From Bradyrhizobium sp. BRP22 (GTDB taxonomy: Bacteria > Pseudomonadota > Alphaproteobacteria > Rhizobiales > Xanthobacteraceae): 64,000 nucleotides of DNA. The notes under the pieces are model-generated. The model worked only from the letters and a program-made list of their open reading frames with translations, was not told the origin of the DNA and made no database searches. The stretch lies in contig NZ_JADYVX010000018.1 in assembly GCF_020194175.1 (NCBI RefSeq), positions 85,397 through 149,396 of the forward strand, read 5' to 3'. The position numbers and the translations under genes were made by a program. Below are positions 9,337-18,968 of this stretch, in pieces (position 1 is the stretch's first letter; each line of letters starts with the position of its first letter).

Positions 9337-9367
9337 GGCCGCGCGTAACGTTCGCGCGGCCTTTTTT
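9337..9367 (+). terminator. Strong intrinsic terminator, possibly ending a small RNA
   Basis: A perfect 9-bp stem (GGCCGCGCG paired with CGCGCGGCC, loop TAACGTT) is followed by six T residues. No plus-strand coding gene ends nearby. Upstream lie a second small hairpin (GCCCCTTGGGGC, near 9307-9318) and the C/U-rich motif TTTCCTCCCTC. Hairpin, then CCUCC motif, then terminator is how several rhizobial regulatory RNAs end, so an untranslated RNA transcribed from about 9180-9300 is plausible. Its start is not defined. Confidence 0.75.
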
Positions 9368-9599
9368 CTGCATCCAGCAAGACACGCCGATTGAGTTGCA
9401 GGATTCAAGGTTTCAACGCGCAAACGCATGGAGCGGATTCTCACACAGACACTACGTCATTCGCCCATTCTCGGTCACCTATCCAATTTTTCGATCTGAT
9501 TTCAAAGAAGAAGGGCTCCAGGGCCGGCGATTGACAACCGCTCCTCGTCTAGGGTGAGCGGTTCTAGAACGTATCATCAAGCGGACTCCAGAGCGCTGC

Positions 9600-9971
9600 T
9601 CATGCGTAATCATCGAGTGTCCACCGCACACGACCTATCGCAACGAACGGAGTTGAAGTAACATAGAACAGTGGGGGCCCAGTACGCGCGTTGAACGCGC
9701 TTCTGGCACCTGCCGACGTCGCGCCAACCGTATCGCGGTCGCAGGAATGTTGCATCACGACAATGCGTATTCGCTGCTTGCTGACGTCATGCCCATGGCC
9801 GAGCGCCATTTTCACCACTTCAACACTGAGTGAGCCACAATCGCAGCAGAAGACCTATACGGCGACCATCGAGGCCGTGGAGATAAGCGCCGTCACCGCC
9901 CCGACCTTTCATCTCACATTGAAGCGCGTGTTGCGTGAGCGATGCCAATCGGCGATCTTGGCCCAGATCAT
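9600..9971 (-). pseudogene. bioA: bioA remnant (DAPA aminotransferase), internally deleted and truncated
   Basis: The N-terminal part LTQHALQ followed by DGAYLHGLDGRRI matches the start of rhizobial BioA. It then jumps to a segment resembling DSGSVSVEVAMKMAL (seen as DCGSLSVEVVKMAL) and to RIRIVVMQHS followed by DTVGATSAGARSAFNA, also BioA sequence. So roughly 65 residues are missing internally, frameshifts separate the pieces, and the protein stops after about 130 residues, before the PLP-lysine region. It begins directly after the bioD stop, which fits the usual bioFDA order. BioA converts KAPA to DAPA; this copy cannot work. Confidence 0.75.
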
Positions 9972-10600
9972 GGTTTGAAATCCTTAGGGACAAACGAGTC
10001 TTTGAAGGCCGCCTGCAGCGTGTTTGCCGTGAGGGGAGAAAGCCAAGGCAATCGCCCCAACCAACGCACGCGCCCGATTTCGCAAATTGCCCTCTCAGGC
10101 TCGAGATTTCGTTCGCCAATGAATGCAATTCCGAGAATGCGGATCTGGCGCTTTCGCAGAGCCTCTATCGACAGCAGTGCGTGATTGATGGTGCCAAGTC
10201 GCGTGCTTGCGCAGAGCACGACGGGAAGCTGCCAGCGCTCGAAGACGTCGATAAAAAGTATGTCGCCACTCAGGGGGACCACGAGCCCGCCGGCGCCCTC
10301 GATCACGAGCGGGCGCTCCCTGCTGTCCGGCACATCAATCCCATCGACATCGATGCGAACTCCGTCTATTTGGGCGGAATAATGGGGCGAAGCGGGCGTT
10401 CGAAGGCGATAAAGCTCCGGCACGATCCGATCGGGTGAGAGACTGCCCAGCCGCGCGACGAGCTCGCTATCGGTCTGTCCTTCGAGGCCGGCCTGAATTG
10501 GTTTCCAATAGTTCGCGCCGAGGAGATTTGCGAGGCCTGCGGAAATGACTGATTTCCCAATTCCGGTATCTGTGCCCGTTACCACGATCGGCTCAGTCAT
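9968..10600 (-). CDS. bioD: Dethiobiotin synthetase BioD
   Basis: BioD closes the ureido ring of dethiobiotin from DAPA, CO2 and ATP. The N-terminus carries the P-loop GTDTGIGKS, then KPIQAG and VIEGAGGLVVPLS, which are the substrate- and Mg-binding motifs of the family. The frame is intact at about 210 residues, normal for BioD. The ATG of MTEPIVVTG (10600) overlaps the degenerate bioF end. It is the only complete biotin-synthesis gene here, sitting between a broken bioF and a broken bioA. Confidence 0.93.
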   Translation of the reverse strand: MTEPIVVTGTDTGIGKSVISAGLANLLGANYWKPIQAGLEGQTDSELVARLGSLSPDRIVPELYRLRTPASPHYSAQIDGVRIDVDGIDVPDSRERPLVIEGAGGLVVPLSGDILFIDVFERWQLPVVLCASTRLGTINHALLSIEALRKRQIRILGIAFIGERNLEPERAICEIGRVRWLGRLPWLSPLTANTLQAAFKDSFVPKDFKP

Positions 10601-11718
10601 CGCGATTCGCCGCACGTCTCTTCGATCAACGCATCAAGCATTTCGGATACATCATCTTCGGTGACGTTAAGCTGAGTGAAATTCGCAACGTGCCGTGCCC
10701 GCCGGCATGGTTGGCGGCCGGATTCCGCGAATGTCGAAGCCCCGCGCCTGCATCGCCGATGCGAGCCGCATCGCGCGCGCATTGTCGCCGACAATGTACG
10801 GAACGATTTGTGAATTCGAAGGACTCGAACGGCCGCGCACGGCTATCTCCCGATGCGTGAACGCGACCAGCTGAGCCAGACGCTGCTGACGTTTGGGTTC
10901 CTCTCCCAGGATCAAGAGTGCCTCGCGCACGGCGACAGCCGTCAACGGTGACGGTAAATGGACGACAGCGATTGACCATGAAGTCGCGCAGCACGCCTGT
11001 GGCAGTGACGAGCGCGCCGGCAGCGCCTAGCGCTTTCCCGCAGGTGTGGACCATCAAGAGATTTTCTCGCCCCTCATAAGCGCGGTGAGCCCCCGTCCCT
11101 GCTCGCCATAAACGCCTGTCGCATGAGCCTCATTCACGATCAGGAATGCTTCGCATCGCTCCGCGAGCGCGACCAGCTCCCTCAGCGGCGCAAGATCGCC
11201 ATCCATGCTGTAGAGACTCTCGGCCACGATCCAGACGCGCCCCGTTCCGCCAGTCACGAATGGTGTCTTCGACCGACTAGGGATCGTTATGGGCGCTGAT
11301 CCGAAAGTCAGCCCGGCCGGCTCGCGCACCTTCATGAATACTCGCATGCACGAGCGAATCGAGCACTAGCAAATCGCCCCGCTGCGGCAGCGTTGTCAGG
11401 ACAGCAAAGTTTGCGACATAACCGCCGCCAAAAAAAGAGCGCCGTCTCCGCCCCAAAGAACCTGGCAGCCTCTGCTTCGAGACGTTCGTGCTCCTCGCAA
11501 TTGCCGCGCAGAAGCCGCGACCCGCCGGCGCCGATCGGTGTCCCGGCCTCAAGCGCGGCTAAGACAGCCTTCTTCATCCGCGGCGCGCTCGCCAGCGCCA
11601 GATAATCGTTCGACACGAAATCGATCCGCGCGCGTGGCTTGAGGCCGCGCAGCCGGTCGTCTTGTTTCGGAGCGTGCAAGGCCGCGACATAGCCGGCAAT
11701 CTTGGCCGCGTTGTTCAT
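10597..11718 (-). pseudogene. bioF: bioF pseudogene (8-amino-7-oxononanoate synthase) with several disruptions
   Basis: BioF condenses pimeloyl thioester with alanine to give KAPA. The pieces are clear in three frames: LKPRARIDFVSNDYLALA at the start, then GGGYVANFAVLTTLPQRGD, then IVAESLYSMDGDLAPLRELV, the PLP-lysine segment HTCGKALGAAGALV, and LNVTEDDVSEMLDALIEE at the end. Between them are an extra T in a T-run near 11435, an in-frame TAG near 11278, a frameshift near 11245, a small deletion after RCRPF near 10950, and more frameshifts near 11055 and 10700. That number of lesions rules out a functional protein. Confidence 0.92.
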
Positions 11719-11799
11719 GCTTCACTCCGAAGATCGAGCCATCGCGCACAATTCATTCTCCGCTGAAGGACAAGAGCTCCAATGTTGGTGTCGCAGCTT

Positions 11800-12155
11800 T
11801 CAATCCGGCGGGATGCGATTTTCTCGGTCAACCAGCACAACGCGGGGTTTAAAGATTTTAGCTTCCGCCTCATCAAACGAGGCATATGCAACGATCGTAA
11901 TTTTGTCTCCGGTCATTGCAAGTCGCGCGGCCGCACCGTTCAAGTCTATCGTGCCCGACCAGCGGGGCGCTTCGATGACATAGGTGTGGCGAAGCGCGCT
12001 CCGGTTTCGATGTTGTAGATTTGGACGCGTTCGTTGATCAGGAAACCTGCCGCGTCCAGCAGCGCACGATCGATTAATATCGAGCCCTCAGAGTGCAAAT
12101 CGGCTTCGGTGACAGAGGCACGATCGATTCTGCCTTTCATCAAAGTAACCTGCAT
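11800..12155 (-). pseudogene. panD: panD (aspartate 1-decarboxylase) with one frameshift
   Basis: PanD makes beta-alanine for pantothenate. The N-terminus MQVTLMKGRIDRASVTEADL is typical, and the self-cleavage Gly24-Ser25 pair that forms the pyruvoyl cofactor is present (HSEGSILID). After GARFAT the frame breaks near 11990: one extra base separates it from YVIEAPRWSGTIDLNGAAAR and FDEAEAKIFKPRVVLV, which complete a normal 118-residue PanD. It lies directly behind the truncated bioB in the same operon. A single indel could be a sequencing error, but every gene of this cluster except bioD is damaged. Confidence 0.85.
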
Positions 12156-12159
12156 TTCT

Positions 12160-12651
12160 CACCTAAGCTGGAGTTGCGCGGAACGCGCTCGCTGCGCTGT
12201 TGACCTACGCAAGGTGCGGACGTGATGCCGAGCCGGGCCAAGGCCCTTGACTGCGCGATCATGTCGCAGACCTGATCGATATCGCGGTCTGTCGGATTGC
12301 ACCAGTGGGGTCATAAAGAAGCTGGGTTGCGCCGGCGCCGTTGGCGCGCTGCGCGGCGGCGAACACATCGGCGCGATACGCCAGGCGGCTGGCTTTCAGC
12401 CAAGTGTCGTAATGCGTGCTCTGCGAGCAGTAGCCCCGGCCTTCCCGAGAGGCGCCGGCCTTGATGCTGAATAGGCTTGCGGTGTCGACGTGGTTTAGAT
12501 CGAAGTTGTCGCGACGAACGCTCTGCGCCTGACACATCAGGTCAGCAAACAACATGCCATAGAGCGCTTCGGCCTTCACGCGGGTCCAGTCACTGCGGAC
12601 CGGCGCGCTCTTGCCGCTGTCATTCCGTTCGACTCTCACACCAGCAACCAT
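12160..12651 (-). pseudogene. bioB: bioB remnant (biotin synthase), truncated and lacking Fe-S ligands
   Basis: The sequence from about 12600 downward (EALYGMLFADLMCQAQSV, then NFDLNHVDTASLFSIKAG) matches the BioB N-terminus. The radical-SAM motif CxxxCxxC, expected as CPEDCGYC, reads SREGRGYC, so two of three cluster cysteines are gone. After GATQL the frame shifts to DRDIDQVCDMIAQ, and the gene ends after about 165 of the usual 330 residues, fused to the panD leader. The ATG at 12651 has a ribosome binding site (GGAGCAAG). BioB inserts sulphur into dethiobiotin; this one cannot. Confidence 0.9.
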
Positions 12652-12698
12652 AAGACTTGCTCCCGCACCCTCGAACCGATCATAGATATCCTTGGCGA

Positions 12699-12708
12699 TT
12701 ATCGATAA
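12699..12708. promoter_or_regulatory. BioR-type operator (TTATCGATAA) upstream of bioB
   Basis: This perfect palindrome fits the TTATMKATAA signal described for BioR, the GntR-family biotin regulator of alphaproteobacteria. It lies about 48 bases upstream of the bioB start and between bioB and the divergent bioR-like gene, where an operator is expected. It is still intact although the genes around it are broken. Confidence 0.75.
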
Positions 12709-12932
12709 TAGCTGACGCGATGCTAGTTGACCGCTCAAGGAGATGATCTTGGGGAAGCTCCGAGCGGCTGCAGGATTGTCGCCGCCCTGCTGGCGCTCAC
12801 GAGAAAATGTAAAGCCCTCTCAACGCCTAAAGACCGCGAAAACTCGCCAGAGATTGGAGAAATTCTGCAACGTTAGGGGCTCTCTTACGATTTCGACGCC
12901 GAGTCATCGCACATATTCGGCCGCTCGCCTGA

Positions 12933-13547
12933 ATGACGACATTCGAATGCTCATTTACGTCGATTGCGCGGCGCGTTGCGGAGTCAATCGCTGAGCGCAT
13001 TGTCAGCGACGCCTGCGGCCAGACGCCCCACTCCGGCAGGATATCGCGCGGGAATTTAACTCCAGCTACGTTCCCGTGCGCGAGGCCTTTCGGCAACTTC
13101 AGGCCCAACATCTTGTCGTCGCGTGTGCGCGGTGCCCCGCTTGATACCAGTTCCCGTGAACGAGATCGCCGAGATGCGCGCCGCGCCCGAAGTGGTCGCG
13201 TTGCGCCAATGCTCACCGCTACCCATTTGGCACGGATCGACCTCGCCGTGATTGACCGAGACTGCGCCCCCAGACCATTCAGGAGTTTGAAATAGCCGAC
13301 CGCGCCTTTCACCACGCGCTGGCGGCGCCCTGCGCGTTGCCGCGCCTGCTGGCGAGCCTCGACGCACTACAGCGTGCAAATTCACGCCTCGCGTTCGCAA
13401 TGGCGCGAAGTAGCGGCTGGCGACCGCGGCCCAATCAGGATCACCGCCTGATTCTGCAAGCCGTGCCGCGCGCAACATCGATCAAGTCTGCAGTCTGCTG
13501 GCGCGCCACATTCAAACGATAGAGCGCCTTGCCCTTCCCGCGTCCTG
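12933..13547 (+). pseudogene. bioR: bioR-like GntR-family regulator, frameshifted
   Basis: Read across three frames, the sequence gives a FadR-subfamily GntR protein. Its parts are RVAESIAERIVS, then SYVPVREAFRQLQAQHLVVA (winged helix-turn-helix), VNEIAEMRAA and LTATHLARIDLAVIDRDCA, and the effector-domain end EFEIADRAFHHALAAPCA, LLASLDALQRANSRLAFAMA and ARHIQTIERLALP. At least four indels interrupt it. Its position divergent from bioB with a TTATCGATAA palindrome between them, and its resemblance to BioR, support the name. BioR represses biotin genes when biotin is plentiful. Confidence 0.8.
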
Positions 13548-13714
13548 ACCACGAATGAGATCTGGCAAGATCCCGTTGCAGAGGGCGGGCGAAGCGCAAG
13601 AGCGTCAAGCCACCGACCATCTTGCCGGGCGATTCAGCGCAGCTGCAGCATTGCAGCGGGCTCGATCGCAAGCTAGTTATGCGAAGTTCTTGCGACATGA
13701 GCTTACGGCTATCC

Positions 13715-14074
13715 ATGATTCGTCACATCGTCTTGTTCACCGCCACAGATCAGGCCCACATCGACCAGATCATCGAGCGCCTATCGGTTCTCACCACAAT
13801 CCCGCATGCGCGCCGGCTCGAGATTGCGCGCAATCGCAAGACCGACCAGCTCGGCAACGAGATCGACGTGGTGGTCTATGGTGAGTTCGAGAGCGAGACG
13901 GAGCTCGCAGCGTACAAAGCGCACGCTCTCTACGAGGAATCGATCAGGCGGGTCCGCCCGCTCCGGGAGTTGCGGTTCGCGGCCGACTACAATGTATCCG
14001 CAGATGTGCGGTTCACCTCGACGGCAGCGATAAGCCAAGTGAGTGGGCAGTTCGGGTCAACTGGCGGGGGTTAG
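13715..14074 (+). CDS. Dabb (stress-responsive alpha/beta-barrel) domain protein
   Basis: From the ATG of MIRHIVLFTATD the protein shows the Dabb/ferredoxin-like pattern: a first strand MIRHIVLF, LGNEIDVVVYGEFESETEL in the middle, and AYKAHALYEESIRRVRPL near the end, where the His-containing helix normally sits. Such domains of about 100 residues form dimers and can bind hydrophobic ligands or act as small cyclases. The frame is intact at about 119 codons and lies between the broken bioR and pabB genes. Function unknown. Confidence 0.75.
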   Translation: MIRHIVLFTATDQAHIDQIIERLSVLTTIPHARRLEIARNRKTDQLGNEIDVVVYGEFESETELAAYKAHALYEESIRRVRPLRELRFAADYNVSADVRFTSTAAISQVSGQFGSTGGG

Positions 14075-14192
14075 CATTGGCTATCGGTCTCAAGAGCTTG
14101 CAGGTCCCAGACGAGCGTCGCTCGCATCGGCGTAGGCTTCGCAATCGGAGCGCGTCTGACCAGCACGCTAGTTGTCGGTGACTGAAAAGCCG

Positions 14193-15585
14193 ATGCATGT
14201 CCGCGAACTGCAATGGATTGAGCCTGTCACAGCGATACACTGTCTCGCGCATCGACCGCACCTGACGTTTCTCGATAGCGCGGCACGGCATGAATTGCTT
14301 GGCCGTTATTCCTATCTGACCTGCGAGCCATTCAGCACCTATATGGTCGCGGACGGACAGGCGAGTTGCAATGGAGAGGCTCTCGCGGGCGATCCGTGGC
14401 GAGCTCTTCGCCGCCTGCTTGCCAAGTACCGGGAAGAGCCTCGTCCCGATCTGCCGCCCTTCCAGGGAGGTGCAGCCGGCTTTCTGGCTTACGATCTGAA
14501 CAGGACGCTGGAGCGACTGTCCGCGCCAGCAGTGCCCGGTCAGGGGCTGCCGCAATCCATTTTGCATTTCTATGACGTGGTCGTCAGCTTCGACCACCGT
14601 GACGACAGATGCTGGATCGTCTCGACCGGATGGCCGGAGCAGGATCCCGGGCGACGACGCGCGCGCACGCCGGCGGGCCGATGAGTTTGCCGCGCGGCTC
14701 GCCGCCCCCAAGACGCCGCGGAACGGCTCGCCCGGCCGAGCGGGCGCATGGCAGTCGAACTTCACCCCTGAGGGCTACATGGCGGCGGTGCAACGCGTCA
14801 TCGACCTCATTCTGGCGGGCGACATCTTCCAAGCCAACCTTGCGCAGCGCTTCAGCGCCCGCCTGCCGAGCTCATTTGATCCGCTCACCTTCTACTGCCG
14901 GCTGCGGTCATTGAACCCGGCCCCGTTTGCGGCCCTGCTGCGCTACGGCGGGCTGACCATTGCCTCGAGTTCGCCGGAACGATTCCTCAAGCTTGACGGA
15001 CGGCAGGTCGAAACGCGCCCCATCAAGGGCACGATCGCGCGGTCCCCTGATTTGAGGGACGACCGGTGCCGCGCTGAACTCCTCCTCGCGTCCGAAAAGG
15101 ACCGTGCCGAGAACACCATGATCGTCGACCTCCTGCGCAACGATCTGTCACGCGTTTGCACGCCACAGTCGGTTGAGGTTCCAGCACTTTGTGCCCTGGA
15201 ATCCTATGCCTCCGTGCACCACCTCGTCTCGACCGTGACGGGTGAACTTGCAGGAGATGAAGACGCCGTCACCCTGTTGCGCGCGTGCTTTCCCGGCGGC
15301 TCCATCACCGGGGCACCGAAGGTGCGCGCGATGGAAATCATCGCAGAGATCGAGCGGGTGGCGCGAGAGATCTATTGCGGGGCGATCAGCTTTATCGGCT
15401 TCAACGGGCACATGGACACGAACATTGCGATCCGGACGGTCACATTCGACGATGACTTGGCTGTGTTTCTTGCAGGGAGCGGGATCACGGCGATGTCGGA
15501 CCCAGGGGCCGAATATGAGGAGACGCTCGCCAAGGCGCAACGAATCTTCGATGCGTTTCGTGCTGACACATCTGGTGCGTTTTGA
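14193..15585 (+). pseudogene. pabB: pabB (aminodeoxychorismate synthase component I) with one frameshift
   Basis: PabB turns chorismate into aminodeoxychorismate for p-aminobenzoate and folate. The N-terminal part (FLDSAARHELLGRYSYLTCEPF) and the catalytic chorismate-binding part (GDIFQANLAQRFSARLP, RPIKGTIARSPD, ENTMIVDLLRNDLSRVC, GSITGAPKVRAMEIIAE) are all present. PIKGT, with its Lys, is the PabB rather than the TrpE spelling. One extra base in CCCGGG near 14650 breaks the frame between the two parts. The gene is otherwise full length (about 464 codons) and overlaps the start of pabA by four bases, so a functional pair existed recently. Confidence 0.88.
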
Positions 15586-16164
15586 TTGTCATCATCGACA
15601 ACTACGATTCTTTTGTCTTCAACATTGCCCGCTATTTCCGCAAGCTGGGCGCAGCGACGGCAGTGATCCGGAACGATGCCGTTAGCGTCAGCGATCTTGC
15701 CGGCCTCAAGCCGCGCGCCGTGGTGATCTCCCCGGTCCCGGCCCCCCCTTCACGCCGGCATATCGATAGCCGTCGTCCACGAACTGTCAGGTCACGTCCC
15801 AATTCTCGGGATCTGCCTTGGACACCAGTGCATTGGGAGCGCGTTCGGTGGACGCGTGGCGCGTGCACGTCGTCCGATGCACGGCCGCTCGTCATACGTC
15901 ACCCATGACGGCCGCGGACTGTTCGAGGACCTTTCGTCCCCACTTTGCGTTGGCCGCTACCATTCTCTTGTTGTTGACCTCGACGGCTCATGCGCACCGC
16001 AACTCGCAGTGACAGCGCGTTCGGACGAAGGCGACATCATGGCCCTCGCCCATCACTCTCACCCGACCTATGGCGTGCAGTTCCGCCCGGAATCGATCCT
16101 CACTCAACAAGGGCACGTGCTGCTGATGAACTTCTTGCGAATAGCTGAGACTTGTCGATCGTGA
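15582..16164 (+). pseudogene. pabA: pabA (glutamine amidotransferase component II), frameshifted, catalytic His replaced
   Basis: The N-terminus IVIIDNYDSFVFNIARYF is typical of class I amidotransferases that supply ammonia to PabB or TrpE. One missing G near 15734 breaks the frame inside the SPGPG loop. Continuing in the next frame gives ILGICLGHQCIGSAFGG with the nucleophile Cys, then RYHSLVVDLDG and YGVQFRPESI. In that last motif the catalytic His of QFHPES is Arg (CGC). The frameshift and the lost triad residue together mean no glutaminase activity. It is translationally coupled to pabB through a TTGA overlap. Confidence 0.88.
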
Positions 16165-17680
16165 GGTTTTGGGGCGAAGGGACCATGACGAAGGCCGGCT
16201 ATCCTTTTGTCGTGAAAGAGCTCAAGCGCGCTCAGCCGCTCGTTCAAGCGCGCGAGGTCTTCCGCGGCGAACCGACCGATGCCAGTACGGGGCCATTCGT
16301 GCTGCGGGACAGTGAAGGCAAGGTCCATGCGACCGGGGCCATGCGCGCCATCAGCAGGTTCGAGTACGAGTATGTGCTTTTCGGGCCCAAGGGGCCGATC
16401 AAGCTCAACCTGCCAAAGAAGGCGAACATCGGCGGCATCGCCAGTGACCGTCTGCTCGTGACGCTCAAGGAAGACTGGACGCCGTCCGGCGACAGTCGCT
16501 TTGCGGCCGGTTCGATGATCTCGTATGACCTGGACGAATGGAAACAGGATCCGCTCAGCGCCAGGCCGTCGCTCGTCTTCCAGCCGGCGCCTCGGCAGGC
16601 GCTCGGCGGCTTCGCGGCTACGAAGAGCCTGTTGATCCTGAGGATCCTTGACAATGTTCAGGGCAAGGCGTTCGTCTACAAGTACGATCAGGGCGCCTGG
16701 CGGGCCACGCCGATCCCGCTCCCGGAGAATGCGAGCGTCAGCCTGCAGGCCGCTTCCGATGAAACCGAGGAGGTGATGTTTGCTGTCTCCAACTATCTCA
16801 CGCCGACGTCGCTCTACTGCTTCGACGCCGCAAGCCAACGCCTCGAGCTACTGAAGACGGCACCTCCGCAGTTCGACGCGTCCAGGCATATCGTGGAGCA
16901 GTTCGAGGCAACTTCGCGCGACGGCACCCGGATTCCCTACTTTCTGGTGCGGCCCAGGAATGCGAAGCTTGACGGGGCGACCCCAACCCTTCTCCATGGC
17001 TATGGCGGGTTTCAGATGCCGCTCCTGCCGTCCTATGCGGGGGTTATGGGGCGGCTCTGGCTCGAGCAGGGCAATGCATATGTCGTCGCGAACCTGCGCG
17101 GCGGTGGCGAGTTCGGGCCGCAATGGCACGAGGCCGCCCAGGCGGCAACGAAGCAGCGAACATGGGATGATTTCATCGCCGTTGCAGAGGACCTGATCCG
17201 CCGGAAGGTCACCCCTCCGCGGCGGCTGGCGGCGGCTGGGGGTGGTCGGCGGCAGCCAAGGCGGCCTATTGGTGGGGACCGCAATCACCCAGCGACCCGA
17301 CCTCTTCAACGCAGCGATCGTGCAGGTGCCGCTGTCCGACATGCTTCGGTTCACCAAGCTGGGCGCCGGCGCCTCCTGGACCGGCGAATACGGCGATCCC
17401 GCCATTCCCGAGCAGCGCGAGTGGCTCCAGGCCTACTCGCCCTATCAGAAGCTGGTCCCGGACAGGAACTACCCGGTTCCCTTCATCCTCACGTCCACCA
17501 AGGACGAGCGTGCATCCGGCGCATGGCCGCAAGGCAGCCGCCTGGCTCGCTGCGCTGGGCCAGCCCTATTTCTACTATGAGAATATCGATGGGGGACACA
17601 GCGCCGCCGCCAATCTCACCGAACATGCACGCCGCATGGCACTCGAGTACACGTATGCATTCGGACGGCTTGTGGATTGA
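16152..17680 (+). pseudogene. S9-family (prolyl-oligopeptidase-like) serine peptidase, N-terminally truncated and frameshifted
   Basis: The homologous part starts at GYPFVVKELKRAQPL, inside the beta-propeller, so roughly the first 150 residues of an S9 peptidase are missing. It is joined directly to the end of pabA. The hydrolase domain has the oxyanion-loop segment RGGGEFGPQWHEA and the nucleophile motif GGSQGGLLVGTA (frame shifted near 17220). A third frame from about 17510 gives YFYYENIDGGHSAAANL with the catalytic His, and the end YTYAFGRLVD. Two frameshifts and the missing N-terminus make it non-functional. Confidence 0.85.
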
Positions 17681-17857
17681 GTGAGGTCGAGGAGCGGATT
17701 CGCTAAATCGACGGTGCAGGCGGCAGCCGATCAACATCAGCCGTTTGGTCGCCAAGAGCTCGAGCGCGCCGCGGCGGCGCGCCAGGGTCGTTGGAACGGA
17801 ACGCCAGCCAGGTTGATCGTGTGCATTTCCGTTATGCGGACAGAATACCAGATCCAT

Positions 17858-18766
17858 TCAACTTGAGCTCGCTCTAACCTCGCGCTCGGCGCGCCCCGCT
17901 TGTCTCTGCGGTCGCCCAGGGCCGCCGTTATGTGCGGTAAAGAACGTGTACAGCAAGCAAAGATCGATCAGGATCGTCGCCGCCATCACGCCATAGGCCC
18001 ACGGGCTCCGCATCAGCGCGAGCTCAATTAGCACCCGTGATAGGCCGAAGCCCACGACCCAGGCATCAAAACTCATGCAGATGCGGCGGAAGATCTCCGG
18101 ATCAAGCCGGCGGATGACATAAGATCCCAGCGGAATGCCAAGCACGACACTGGGAACAAAGACATAAAGCAGGCTGCCGCTTTCGGAAATGAACAGGCCG
18201 AGCTTATAATAGATGAACGCGGTTACGCTCGATTCCGCCACGCGAACCAGGGCTAGGCCGGCGCGAAATTCGTTTTTGACCAGGCCCTGGTTGTTGAACA
18301 GCATCGCCAAAGGCGGGCCTGAGATGGTCGTCACCGAGTAGAGGATGCCCAGCATCGACCCGAATGGCAGGCCGATTAGCCAGCTTGCCTCGATCGGGCG
18401 GCGCCAACCGGCGGCTTGCAGCAGGATCAGGGGCAGAATGATCGTATAGGTCGCGAATTTAATCCAGCCCGGCTGCAGCGAGGCCAGCGCATAGCCGCCG
18501 ATCGCAATGCCTGGCAAGAGCCCTAGCAAGATGGGAAACACCCGTTTCCAAACCGCCGGCACGCTCTTCAGATTGATGCAAAGGACGTAGAGGTTGACGA
18601 AGACCTCGATGATGACGATGGCGGGGTTGAGAATGCGATTGGTGTAGAAAACCAGCGCAAGGGGTACAGTGAGTGACGAAAAGCCGTAGCCGATGGCTCC
18701 ATTTACAAGGGCCGCAAAAAACGTTGTTGCGGCCAGAAAAAACATAGCGGTATCAAAGGCAGGCAT
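17858..18766 (-). CDS. TauE/SafE-family membrane permease (sulfite/organosulfonate exporter type)
   Basis: The 302-residue protein has about eight hydrophobic helices arranged as two halves. The family-typical segment near the N-terminus is FFAALVNGAIGYGFSSLTVPLAL, and the second-half match is TTISGPPLAMLFNNQGL. TauE/SafE proteins move sulfite, sulfoacetate or other small organic anions across the inner membrane. The ATG at 18766 follows GGAGTTGGAAG. The frame is intact. It has no co-directional partner, so the substrate cannot be inferred. Confidence 0.85.
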   Translation of the reverse strand: MPAFDTAMFFLAATTFFAALVNGAIGYGFSSLTVPLALVFYTNRILNPAIVIIEVFVNLYVLCINLKSVPAVWKRVFPILLGLLPGIAIGGYALASLQPGWIKFATYTIILPLILLQAAGWRRPIEASWLIGLPFGSMLGILYSVTTISGPPLAMLFNNQGLVKNEFRAGLALVRVAESSVTAFIYYKLGLFISESGSLLYVFVPSVVLGIPLGSYVIRRLDPEIFRRICMSFDAWVVGFGLSRVLIELALMRSPWAYGVMAATILIDLCLLYTFFTAHNGGPGRPQRQAGRAEREVRASSS

Positions 18767-18968
18767 TCAACTTCCAACTCCGAAGAGCGTCGGATCGCGC
18801 GTCAGCGGGACCAGACCAACATTGGCCACAGGCTTGCGGCAGATTCAGATCATTCGCCTAGCACCTCCGGCTCCATTCATAGTGGCAGCGCTCAAGTGCA
18901 AAGGTTCGCCAGTTGCTCCCATTACAGACTTCAGTGTATAATGGAAGCCGTGCTGTATTTTCCACTAT

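Noticed and set aside
12827..13478. Minus-strand frames opposite the bioR-like gene
   Set aside because: They are shadows. The plus strand, read across indels, gives a coherent GntR/BioR protein.
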